Positions 18,336 to 26,379 of a stretch of DNA of 64,000 nucleotides are shown piece after piece. The stretch's first letter is position 1. Each line of letters begins with the position of its first letter. The position numbers and the translations under genes are program-made. Source of the stretch: CAVXFB01 sp963760935 (GTDB lineage: Bacteria; Planctomycetota; Planctomycetia; Pirellulales; Thermoguttaceae); assembly GCA_963760935.1 (NCBI GenBank), contig CAVXFB010000004.1, positions 49,631 to 113,630 on the forward strand, given 5' to 3'. The notes under the pieces are model-generated. The model was not told the DNA's origin. It saw only the letters and a list, made by a program, of their open reading frames with translations, and searched no databases.

Positions 18336-18415
18336 GTCAGTCTGAGCGCAGCGAAGAATCTACGAGCTTTCCAGGACCTCGGAAGAGATCCTTCGCTGCG
18401 ATGAGCTCAGAATGA
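18336..18415. repeat. Palindromic intergenic repeat (TCTGAGCG family), copy 2
   Basis: Left arm GTCAGTCTGAGCGCAGCGAA and right arm ending CGATGAGCTCAGAATGAC are inverted copies, with a few inserted bases in the right arm. It is homologous to the element at 11908-11978 and also sits in an intergenic gap. Confidence 0.75.
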
Positions 18416-18521
18416 CCGTTTGCCGGGACTTTGCAACTCTACTGGCCAATTCAGCCCTTCGGCTCGGCCCGGCCACAGGTTTGTCATTCCCGCAACTCCA
18501 ACTACGCGTCTCCACCGGTAA

Positions 18522-19529
18522 CTACGCGTCTCCACCGGTCTCCTGCCGCACGGCTTCGGCCAGTGCCAGCATCGTATCGACGTCGAGCGACTCGGCCCGA
18601 ATGGTGCCATCGAGGTCGAGCCGGGCCAACAGGGCGTCGACTTCCGTCTTGCCTAGGCGACCCTTGACAACCGTCAAGAGTTCGGAGCGGAGAAACTTGC
18701 GGCGATGAAGGAACATCGCGCGCACGAAATGGTGGAAGAACTCCCGGTCGGGAATCCGCTGCCGCAGTGATGAATCAAGGGCGATCTGGAGAAAGGCCGA
18801 GGAGACTTTCGGTCGCGGCCAGAAAGCGGCCGGTGGTAAGATGCGGAGAATTTCCACGCGGCATTGCGACTGAATCCAGATGCTCAGCGCCCCGTAATCC
18901 TTGCTGCCCGGCCGGGCGGTAATCCGCTCGGCCAGCTCCTTTTGGATCGTGGCGGTCATTGTCTGCGGTGGCGCGTCCTCGTGCAAAAGGTTGCTGAGCA
19001 CCGGCGTGGCGATGTTGTACGGCAAGTTGGCCACAAGCTTCAGGCGACGGCCGCCGGTGGCCAATTGCGCGTGAACCGCCTCGAGCACGACCGGATTGAG
19101 TTGATTCTTGTTTCGCAGCGCATCCACATGGAGCATCACCACGTTGTCGAAGCGGTGCAACTCCTCGCTGGCCAACTGGTGCATCTGCGGATCGATCTCG
19201 ACGGTGACGACGGCCGCGGCTCGTTGGGCCAAGCGGGCGGTCAGCGAACCGGTGCCAGTGCCCACTTCCAGGACCACGTCGTTGCGGCCGACGTTGGCCG
19301 CGTCGAGCAGCACATCGAGCAGGTTGAGATCGATCAAGAAGTTCTGGCCGAACTTCGTGTGCGGTCGAATGCCGGTTTCCCGGAAGCGATTCAGCAGAAA
19401 GGAGAGCGTTTGGCGCGGAAGATCGAATGACGAGTCGTGCGGTGGACCCGACGGCGATCCGCCTTGCCCCTGTGGGTGATTCCGCGATGCTGGTCCTTCG
19501 TCGTGCCCGGCTGGTCGGTCGCTCATCAT
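18522..19529 (-). CDS. rsmA: 16S rRNA (A1518/A1519) dimethyltransferase RsmA/KsgA
   Basis: A 335-residue SAM-dependent methyltransferase that dimethylates two adenines in the 3' helix of 16S rRNA. Motifs are HTKFGQNFLID, the SAM loop VLEVGTGTGSLT, VTVEIDPQM, and the catalytic NLPYNIATPVL. The C-terminal helical subdomain contains FWPRPKVSSAFLQI and RAMFLHRRKFLRSEL. The 40-residue Gly/Pro/Ser leader is longer than usual. The start ATG overlaps the ribE stop in TAATG, so translation is probably coupled. Last gene of the psd-pssA-ribE-rsmA operon. Confidence 0.9.
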   Translation of the reverse strand: MMSDRPAGHDEGPASRNHPQGQGGSPSGPPHDSSFDLPRQTLSFLLNRFRETGIRPHTKFGQNFLIDLNLLDVLLDAANVGRNDVVLEVGTGTGSLTARLAQRAAAVVTVEIDPQMHQLASEELHRFDNVVMLHVDALRNKNQLNPVVLEAVHAQLATGGRRLKLVANLPYNIATPVLSNLLHEDAPPQTMTATIQKELAERITARPGSKDYGALSIWIQSQCRVEILRILPPAAFWPRPKVSSAFLQIALDSSLRQRIPDREFFHHFVRAMFLHRRKFLRSELLTVVKGRLGKTEVDALLARLDLDGTIRAESLDVDTMLALAEAVRQETGGDA

Positions 19530-20125
19530 TACCACTGCCTCGATTCGACCAACCGCTGCACGTATTTGGCGAGGAGATCGGTTTCGAGATTCACCTTGCC
19601 GCCGGGCTGCAACCGGCCGAGGGTGGTGACTGCCAGCGTGTACGGGATCAGCGCGATGCTGAACCGGTCGGGCTCGCTGGCGACAATCGTCAGACTGACG
19701 CCGTCGACGGCGATCGACCCCTTCGAGGCTATTTGCACGGCCAGTTCGCGCGGCACGGAAAACCAGAAGGTAGACCAGTCGCCAGAATCGTCGCGCCGCA
19801 GCAGCGTACCGACGCCGTCGATGTGGCCGCTGACGAAATGGCCGCCCATCCGCTGTCCCACGGCCAGCGCACGTTCGAGATTGACGGGACTGCCCGGCTT
19901 CAGATCGCCGAGATTAGTGCGGGCGAGGGTTTCCGGTCCGGCTTGAAAACCGAACGTGTCGCCTTGGCACTCAACGACTGTCAGGCAGCAACCGTTGACC
20001 GAGATGCTGTCGGCCACGTGCGAATCGGCCGCGATCTTTGGCTCGCTTACGATCAGCCGGCAGCCAGGCGGCTCGGAGCGAATTTCGACAATAGTACCCA
20101 GCGATTCTACGATTCCAGAAAACAT
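19529..20125 (-). CDS. ribE: Riboflavin synthase, alpha subunit
   Basis: A 198-residue enzyme that dismutates two 6,7-dimethyl-8-ribityllumazine molecules to riboflavin. The two homologous lumazine-binding barrels are plain. Repeat 1 starts MFSGIVESLGTI with SISVNGCCLTVVE and FQAGPETLARTNLGDLKPGSPVNLERAL; then GGHFVSGHIDGVG opens repeat 2 with GSIAVDGVSLTIVA and TLGRLQPGGKVNLETDLLAKYVQRL. The length is typical. It lies between pssA and rsmA with 30- and minus-1-base spacing, so riboflavin and phospholipid synthesis share a transcript here. Confidence 0.93.
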   Translation of the reverse strand: MFSGIVESLGTIVEIRSEPPGCRLIVSEPKIAADSHVADSISVNGCCLTVVECQGDTFGFQAGPETLARTNLGDLKPGSPVNLERALAVGQRMGGHFVSGHIDGVGTLLRRDDSGDWSTFWFSVPRELAVQIASKGSIAVDGVSLTIVASEPDRFSIALIPYTLAVTTLGRLQPGGKVNLETDLLAKYVQRLVESRQW

Positions 20126-20155
20126 CGTTCTTCCAAACCTCCAGTTCGTACCCTA

Positions 20156-20972
20156 TCAAAACAGTGGTTCTTCGGGATCCCGCCGCTGCACCCACATCCG
20201 CCACGCCACGTGGATCGGTCCATACAGGACAAATGCGCAGGCGGCCATTGGCACCGCGTATCCGCGCACAACCATTATGGCGACAAAGCAGAACAGCACC
20301 GCCACGACGTGCCCAAAGCTTCGCTGGCCGCGCAAGACGCGATTGGTAATGTGCGGATAGCGAATCCGCGAGACCATCAACAGCGCGACCAGCAGGCCGA
20401 AGTATGGCAGAATTACCTGCAAGCAGGTTATCAATCACGTTCTTCAATGCGTTTGGCTCTTTGCGCAAGGTAAAGAACGCGATTGCAAAGCCGGCGATCA
20501 CGGCTGCGGCCGCCGGGCTCGGCAGCCCGCTAAAATACAGGTGATCGTCGTCATCGTTGGTTTCCACGTTGAAGCGGGCGAGCCGCAGCGCCGCACAAGC
20601 GGCGAACGCGGCGGCAATTACCCACACTGCCTGGTCGTGCCAATACGTGAATCGCGGGCACATCTTCACCATCAGGAAGCCGGGCGCTACGCCAAAGCTC
20701 ACCATGTCGCACAGGCTGTCCAACTGCGCGCCGAAATCGCTGGTCGTCCGCGCCAGTCGGGCAACGTAGCCGTCCAAGCCGTCGAACACCATCGCCAGGA
20801 AGATCAGCCACCCGCTGATCATCACGTTTTGCGTGTCGACCATCGTCACGGTGTCCAGCAACGTCTCGGGCTTGTCGATGCGCGACGCCACGACGATGGC
20901 GAAAAACCCGCACATCAGATTTCCCAGCGTCAGCAGCGTGGGAAACACGGCGATGGTGCGGATGGGACGCAT
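20156..20972 (-). CDS. pssA: CDP-diacylglycerol-serine O-phosphatidyltransferase, frameshifted
   Basis: About 271 residues once the shift is repaired. It makes phosphatidylserine from CDP-diacylglycerol and serine in the inner membrane. The CDP-alcohol phosphotransferase motif D-G-x2-A-R-x8-G-x3-D-x3-D is intact as DGLDGYVARLARTTSDFGAQLDSLCD. Membrane segments include FPTLLTLGNLMCGFFAIVVA near the start and VILPYFGLLVALLMV late. The break is an extra A (plus strand) at 20421-20422, where LLAGNSAI should run on as LLQVILPYFG. It is followed downstream by ribE and preceded by psd, the enzyme using its product. Confidence 0.88.
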
Positions 20973-20974
20973 GA

Positions 20975-21011
20975 GACTGGGGGCTAGGGGCTAGGGGCTG
21001 GGGGCTGGGGG
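20975..21011. repeat. Heptamer repeat array between psd and pssA
   Basis: Direct copies of GGGGCTA/GGGGCTG units repeated five times. The psd stop codon (TAG read on the minus strand) directly abuts the array at 21012. It is in the same family as 4231-4294 and 46076-46204. Confidence 0.65.
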
Positions 21012-21983
21012 CTATGGTTTATTTCGTGCCTTTGCACCGTATCGCGCCATGATGGTGGCACCGGCATTGATGCGCTGGCCGATCTCGACTTCGATCCGCA
21101 GGTCATCGCTGTCGGCGAGAATCAGCTCGGTGCGCGAGCCGAACTTGATCATGCCGATCTTTTGGCCCCGGCCGAGCACTTCGCCGGGCCGCAAGTCGCA
21201 GACGATCCGCCGCGCGATCGCCCCGGAAATCTGGCGCACGATCATCCGCCGGTGCGGCGGCGCTTCTTCCTCCAGCCCGATCCAGGTGTTCTCGTTGTCG
21301 CGGGCGCTCTCGGGCTTCAGGGCATTCAGGAACAGGCCCGGCCAATAGCGCAGCTCGATAACGCGTGACGCGGCCGGAGCACGATTCAAATGGACGTTGA
21401 AGATCGAGAGGAAGATGCCGATTCGCACGGCCGGGCCGCCGATGAACTCGTCGTGCGCGAGCCGCGTGATTTCGACGACCTTGCCGTCGGCCGGCGCGAC
21501 CAGCAGGCCGGGTTCTGTGGGAACTGCCCGCGGAGGATCGCGGAAAAAGTAGACGACCAAGCCGAGCAGAACGGCCGGAATGGGCGCAGCGTACCACCAC
21601 GTACACGCCAGCAGCACGCTGAGCGCCAGCAGCGGCCAGCCCATCAATTGAAGCTCGGCCAAGCCCCAGCGGGCAAACGGCAGGCGGCCGCGCCAGCGGA
21701 AGGGGTCGTCGGCCGCGTCCCAATCGCATCGGCAACGGTTGCGGCAGAATTTCAGATCGCGCGGATCGAGGATCTCATGCGGCGCCCCGCTCGCATCGCC
21801 GCGCCGCAAGGCCGCCATGCGACGAACATAGCCGGGGCGAAACCGCTTGAGCCACCACCGCCGCAACCGCCCCCAGGCCAGTTCGATCCGACAGCAAAGG
21901 CCTCCGCCCGGCTGCACGGACACAAAATTGTCTGGCAGCGGCTGCGGCTCCAACCGAGCGGTAATGGCTTCACTCGCGGTCAT
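21012..21983 (-). CDS. psd: Phosphatidylserine decarboxylase
   Basis: A 323-residue proenzyme converting phosphatidylserine to phosphatidylethanolamine. A soluble N-terminal extension (about 110 residues with CRNRCRCDWD) precedes two membrane helices (LMGWPLLALSVLLACTWWY and PIPAVLLGLVVYFF). The catalytic domain then shows FRDPPRAVP, ADGKVVEI, GIFLSIFNVHLNR and the self-cleavage site IKFGSRTEL, where the serine becomes the pyruvoyl group. The short-type catalytic domain matches the Psd class of many non-enteric bacteria. The Cys-rich N-terminal extension is unusual. First gene of the four-gene minus-strand operon. Confidence 0.88.
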   Translation of the reverse strand: MTASEAITARLEPQPLPDNFVSVQPGGGLCCRIELAWGRLRRWWLKRFRPGYVRRMAALRRGDASGAPHEILDPRDLKFCRNRCRCDWDAADDPFRWRGRLPFARWGLAELQLMGWPLLALSVLLACTWWYAAPIPAVLLGLVVYFFRDPPRAVPTEPGLLVAPADGKVVEITRLAHDEFIGGPAVRIGIFLSIFNVHLNRAPAASRVIELRYWPGLFLNALKPESARDNENTWIGLEEEAPPHRRMIVRQISGAIARRIVCDLRPGEVLGRGQKIGMIKFGSRTELILADSDDLRIEVEIGQRINAGATIMARYGAKARNKP

Positions 21984-22255
21984 GGGCGATCGGGGATCGA
22001 CGGGCGTACAAAATGACCTATGTTACCGTGTTTTCCGCCATTGGGGAAGGAAGGCACGGCCGGCGGCCTGCATACGCGCCGCGTAGGCCGCGGGCCCCCC
22101 GCTATTCAATCGTCGCGTCATCCGGCACAATAGAGTGTTTCGGAACGGACCCAAACTGCCGCGCCAGAGTCGCCGGCACGCTCCGCGTGCATTTGCCGCC
22201 TCGGTATCCGGCGTAGCCCACCAATAATCACCTTCAACAAGATTGGATGCTAACC

Positions 22256-23540
22256 ATGAGTTCAACGATTGTAGACATTCGCGCCCGCCAAATTCTCGAC
22301 AGCCGCGGAAATCCGACCGTCGAGGTCGACGTGGAATTGGCCGACGGCGCGTTCGGCCGGGCGGCCGTGCCCAGCGGCGCCAGCACGGGCGTCCACGAGG
22401 CGTGGGAACTTCGCGACGGCGATAAGACCAAGTTCCTCGGCAAGGGCGTTTTGCAGGCGGTCGACAACGTCAACAGCAAGCTGGCCGACGAACTGTGCGG
22501 CATGGACGCGCTGGACCAAGTGGCCCTCGACTATCGCATGAACGAGCTGGACGGGACCGAGAACAAGAAGAACCTTGGCGCCAATGCCATTCTCGGCGTG
22601 TCGCTGGCCACCGCCCGGGCCGCGGCCGATCATTGCGGCCTGCCCTTGTTCCGCTACCTTGGCGGCGTCGGGGCGCGGCTCTTGCCGGCGCCGATGATGA
22701 ACATCATCAACGGCGGCTCGCATGCCGATAACGCCGTCGACGTGCAGGAGTTCATGGTCATGCCGCTGGGCTTCGAGAGCTTCAGCGACGCCATCCGTTG
22801 CGGCTGCGAGGTCTTTCATAATCTCAAGAAGGTGTTGCAGTCCAAAAAGCTTTCGACCAACGTCGGCGACGAAGGCGGCTTCGCTCCCGATCTGAAAAGC
22901 AACGCCGACGCCCTGGAGGTGATCGTCGAGGCCATCGGCAAGGCCGGTTACGAAGTGGGTAAGCAAGCGTTCATCGCCTTGGACCCGGCTGCCTCCGAGT
23001 TCTATAACGCCGAGAAGAAGCGGTATTCGGTCGACGGCAAGGAAATCGACTCGGCCGCGCTGGTCGAGATGTATGCCAAATGGGTCGACAAGTACCCGAT
23101 CTGCTCGATCGAAGACGGCTTCGCCGAAGACGATTGGGAAGGCTGGAAGCTGTTGACCGATCGCTTGGGCAGCAAGATTCAACTGGTGGGCGACGACCTG
23201 TTTGTCACCAACACCAAGCGGCTGCAACGCGGCATCGACGAGGGCGTGGCCAACAGCATCCTCATCAAGGTCAACCAGATCGGCACGCTGACCGAGACGA
23301 TCGAGGCCATCGAGTTGGCCGCATCGCAACGGCTATACGAGCGTCACCAGCCATCGCAGCGGCGAGACCGAAGACTCGACCATCGCCGACTTGGCCGTGG
23401 CGATGCGGACCGGCCAGATCAAGACCGGCTCGGCCTCGCGTACCGACCGCATGGCGAAGTACAACCAACTGCTGCGGATTGAAGAGACCCTTGGCGAAGC
23501 CGCGCAATACGGCGGCCCGCTGTTCCCGAAGAAACGATAA
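22256..23540 (+). CDS. eno: Enolase (phosphopyruvate hydratase), frameshifted near the C-terminus
   Basis: About 427 residues after repair. It converts 2-phosphoglycerate to phosphoenolpyruvate in glycolysis. Motifs are IRARQILDSRGNPTVEVDV, AVPSGASTGVHEAWELRD, MMNIINGGSHADNAVDVQEFM, the Mg ligands in FIALDPAASEF and ICSIEDGFAEDDW, VGDDLFVTN and IKVNQIGTLTETIEA. After ELA the frame shifts because of one extra C at 23319-23320. Removing it gives AHRNGYTSVTSHRSGETEDS and the normal ending GGPLFPKKR. The start at 22256 (MSSTIVDI) fits the family; an ATG lies three codons upstream. The last 27 bases of coding sequence are duplicated at 25450. Confidence 0.9.
23510..23536 (+). repeat. 27-base direct repeat: enolase 3' end, resident copy
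   Basis: Bases 23510-23536 (starting CGGCGGCCCGCTG) are identical to 25450-25476. In both places the frame reads GGPLFPKKR then a stop (TAA here, TAG there). The pair brackets the PEP-CTERM gene. Confidence 0.9.
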
Positions 23541-23758
23541 ATTGGCTGGGCGTTCTTGGACGGAACGTGAACGTCGGATCAATGTGAAGGTCGACGGGAG
23601 TCGCCGCACTTCACCCCCACCATAGGCCAGTTGACGTTTTTTCGCATACCGGCTAGCTTGGGGAAGTGCATGCGCTGTCGTCGGCGAATTGAAGCTCCGA
23701 TTACGCCGCAATTTCGACGCGTGCTTAATGTACACACTTGTCAAGCGGAGGCAGCGTT

Positions 23759-25407
23759 GTGAGGATTACAATTCGCCCTTCAATCTTTGCCTTTCTGGCC
23801 GTGGCCGCTGTTTTTCTAGTGGGCCATAGCCCTGCAGTTCGTGCGGGAATCGTTTCGATCGGCGACGTGGATCCGGGGGATCCGAGCACGTGGACCGACT
23901 CAACGGACGCCTACGTCGGAAAGACGTCTAGCGGTAGCGTGGTGGTCGACGGTGGTAGCGAAATTTTCTCAGAAATTGGCACCGTTGGCTACTCTTCCGG
24001 CTCATGCGGGTCTGTGACTGTTAGTGGGCCGGGCTCGACATGGACCAATTCTACGTGGTTCACGATCGGTGATTTGGCTGGCTCGAAAGGCGAGGTCTCG
24101 ATAGTCGGACCTGCGCATCTTTCTTCACTCTGGATGCCGTAGTCGGCATTTACGGAGAAGGAAATTTGCGGGTGAGCGATGGAGCCAGTCTTCTGGCAGA
24201 AGGGCCTGTTGATGTTGGGGACAGTTACACTGGGACCCTGTACATTGAAAGAGGAGGATCAGTTACTTCTACGGGAGGCCATCTTGGTTGGGGAGGTGAT
24301 GGGATTGCCATCGTATCGGGTGCAAATTCAGTTTGGACGATAAATTCTTGGCTGGGCCAGCCGTTCACAGTTGGTCTCGCTCACACCTACAATGCGAACG
24401 ACCGTGTTCAAGGCAATGGGTCACTCCTGATTGCTGACGGCGGAAGTCTGCATAACTTCAGCGGTTCATATATCGGAGATGGGCTCACTAGTCCGGCGGG
24501 AACAACGGGCCAAGTTACTGTCGTCGGGAGTGGTTCCACTTGGACGAGTGGCTTCGTTACGGTCGGACACGGCTCAGGCGTTGGCACGTTGGGCATCTTA
24601 GGCGGTGCGTCCGTTTCGGCAGCGGGCATGGCGATCGGACCACAATCGGTTCTAACGATCGACGTTCAAAATGGAAGCCTGCTGAGCATCGGCGATGGAA
24701 CGAGCAGTGTGACGAACGATGGAACCGTAAGAATTGTCGCGGGCGCGAATGCAGCGGTTCTGGACTTGACCCCGACGTGCGCTGATCCCAATCCCATCGT
24801 CGCGGGCAGCTACTCCGGCAGCGGCATAGTCCAGACGATCGGTGGGAGTGGAGGTTGGAACTGCTTCTACTTGTCGCCAGTTGCGGTAGGGACACCGGGG
24901 GCGGCGGTGGGCATCGATTTGCAGACCACACAGCGAATCCGGATCGACGACGATAGTACAGGCTGGTCGTTGGGGGCGAGCTTCTTATCGGCCGCGACGT
25001 CAACTCCGCTTACGTTTCAAGCGACCGCGATCGGCGGTGATGTGCTTACGTCGCTACAGGACTTGTTGACACCCGACGAGACGGTGTTGGGCGGTTGGGA
25101 GATGTCGGCAACTGGCGGCTATTCGCCCGGCGATCCGGCATATCTGTCGATCAAGATTGGTGACGACCATGCCCGAGCCGATTTGCAGGTGTGGCATTAT
25201 GATGGGACCACGTGGAGCCGGTTCGAGGCGCCCGATTTGAATTGCACGGGCGAGTTTGCCAATTTCATGGTCTATGGTTTCAGCGGCTACGCCGTTACGA
25301 CAGTCGCCGAACCAACGTCGCTCGGTCTTCTGACCATTGGATTGTTGGCCATGCTCGTGTTCTGGGCGCGTACGACGAGAGCCCGCGCCAAGTTACAAGA
25401 TTTGTAG
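23759..25407 (+). CDS. PEP-CTERM surface protein with T5SS/PEP-CTERM-associated repeats, frameshifted
   Basis: About 549 residues after repair. The GTG start at 23759 has GGAGG seven bases upstream, and a signal peptide ends near AVRAG. The body is a beta-helix-like series of repeats in which GxVTVxGxGSTWT segments recur (GSVTVSGPGSTWT, GQVTVVGSGSTWT), matching my memory of the TIGR04393 repeat. The C-terminus has a PEP-CTERM-type tail: AEPTSLGLLTIGLLAMLVFWA then basic residues, for sorting to the outer surface by exosortase. One base is missing near 24115-24122, where AHLSSLWMP-stop should read into FTLDAVVGIYGEGNLRVSDG. The flanking enolase-end duplication suggests insertion. Confidence 0.75.
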
Positions 25408-25449
25408 GGTGCAGCCGTGACGCACCAGCATCGCGGTGCGTTGGGGTGT

Positions 25450-25476
25450 CGGCGGCCCGCTGTTCCCGAAGAAACG
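25450..25476 (+). repeat. 27-base direct repeat: enolase 3' end, second copy
   Basis: Identical to 23510-23536. It reads GGPLFPKKR followed by TAG, so it preserves the enolase C-terminus and a stop codon although no enolase precedes it. Confidence 0.9.
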
Positions 25477-25744
25477 CTAGGAGGAGACGGCTCCGGTCGC
25501 TGGCTGTCCCCCAAAAAACGACTGGGCCAGAGTCGCCCGTGCGGTTTCCTCGCCCAGATGCTGCTCGAACATGGTTTGCGTGTTGGCGCAACTAGCCTTT
25601 TGGAGGGGTAATATTTTCTGTCTTTTATTATTGGCCGGACCACGGCCAGTCAGCACAAGTTGCTTGCCAAATAAATCGCGGGATGGCATAATAAGGGGCA
25701 TATCGGTGCGAATAATAGGTGGCGTATCGGTACGGAGGTAAGAA
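25477..25744. other. Gap before the acyltransferase, with a two-unit tandem repeat
   Basis: No plus-strand gene. Two adjacent 24-base units, 25688-25711 and 25712-25735, both start ATAATA and share TATCGGT, with 5 mismatches. They end exactly at the GGAGG ribosome site of the next gene and could be an operator. A minus-strand frame from about 25701 to 25477 (QTMFEQHLGEETARATLAQS near its end) is open for 75 residues but overlaps nothing I recognise. Confidence 0.4.
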
Positions 25745-26341
25745 ATGTCGATGTTGGTAAAAGCCGTTTGGCGCATGCGGAAGCGACCTGCTCCTTATTG
25801 GACGGAGTATCCGCTTGGGCTGCTCGTGTGGAAGCGAGTTCGCAAGCTTCTGAACGTCGTGGTGATCCCGAATGTTCCCATTCCCAAGCTTCGTATTCAG
25901 TTGTATCGGTTGGTCGGCTTCCGCATCGGCAAGAACGTGTTCATCGGAATGAAGTGCTACCTCGATGACATGGATCCGTCAAAGACCGTAATCGAAGACG
26001 ACGCAGTAATATCGTACGGATGCTACTTTGCCATCCATGGAGTTGGGCAGGAACACAGCGAGATCTTGATTAAGAAGGGCGCCTATGTCGGGATGAGATC
26101 GAATCTCATTGGCGGCAAGTCGGGCATCGTTTTGGGCGAGAAAGCAGTTGTCGGCGCGGCATCGGTCGTAACAAGATCTGTCCCCGACTTCGCCACGGCA
26201 GTAGGCAATCCGGCGAGAGTGATCAAGGTCGGCGGGCGGAAGAAGCGCCCTGCTTCTCAGCCATTCAAACTGGAAGCTGCCAAGCGTTCGGACACCGCTA
26301 GGCCCTCGGTATCAGACAGGCCGCATAAGAAGGCGGCATAG
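25745..26341 (+). CDS. Hexapeptide-repeat (left-handed beta-helix) acyltransferase
   Basis: A 198-residue protein of the WcaF/maltose acetyltransferase-like group, which acylates sugars in surface polysaccharide synthesis. After a basic amphipathic N-terminus, hexapeptide-type turns appear: RIGKNVFIGMKCYLD, TVIEDDAVISYGCYFAIHG, EILIKKGAYVGMRSNLIGG, GIVLGEKAVVGAASVVTRSVPDFATAVGNPARVI. The ending AVGNPARVIKVG is diagnostic for this group. A basic, low-complexity tail of about 40 residues follows. GGAGG seven bases upstream supports the start. The neighbouring PEP-CTERM gene is compatible with a surface-polymer role. Confidence 0.8.
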   Translation: MSMLVKAVWRMRKRPAPYWTEYPLGLLVWKRVRKLLNVVVIPNVPIPKLRIQLYRLVGFRIGKNVFIGMKCYLDDMDPSKTVIEDDAVISYGCYFAIHGVGQEHSEILIKKGAYVGMRSNLIGGKSGIVLGEKAVVGAASVVTRSVPDFATAVGNPARVIKVGGRKKRPASQPFKLEAAKRSDTARPSVSDRPHKKAA

Positions 26342-26379
26342 TACGTACCGTGTGTAGAATCCACGACGTGTCGTTCTCG

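Noticed and set aside
22262..23329. 355-codon minus-strand frame across enolase
   Set aside because: Fully antisense to enolase, no recognisable domain.
25477..25701. Minus-strand 75-residue frame before the acyltransferase
   Set aside because: No family, no ribosome site, and it overlaps the tandem repeat; too weak to call.
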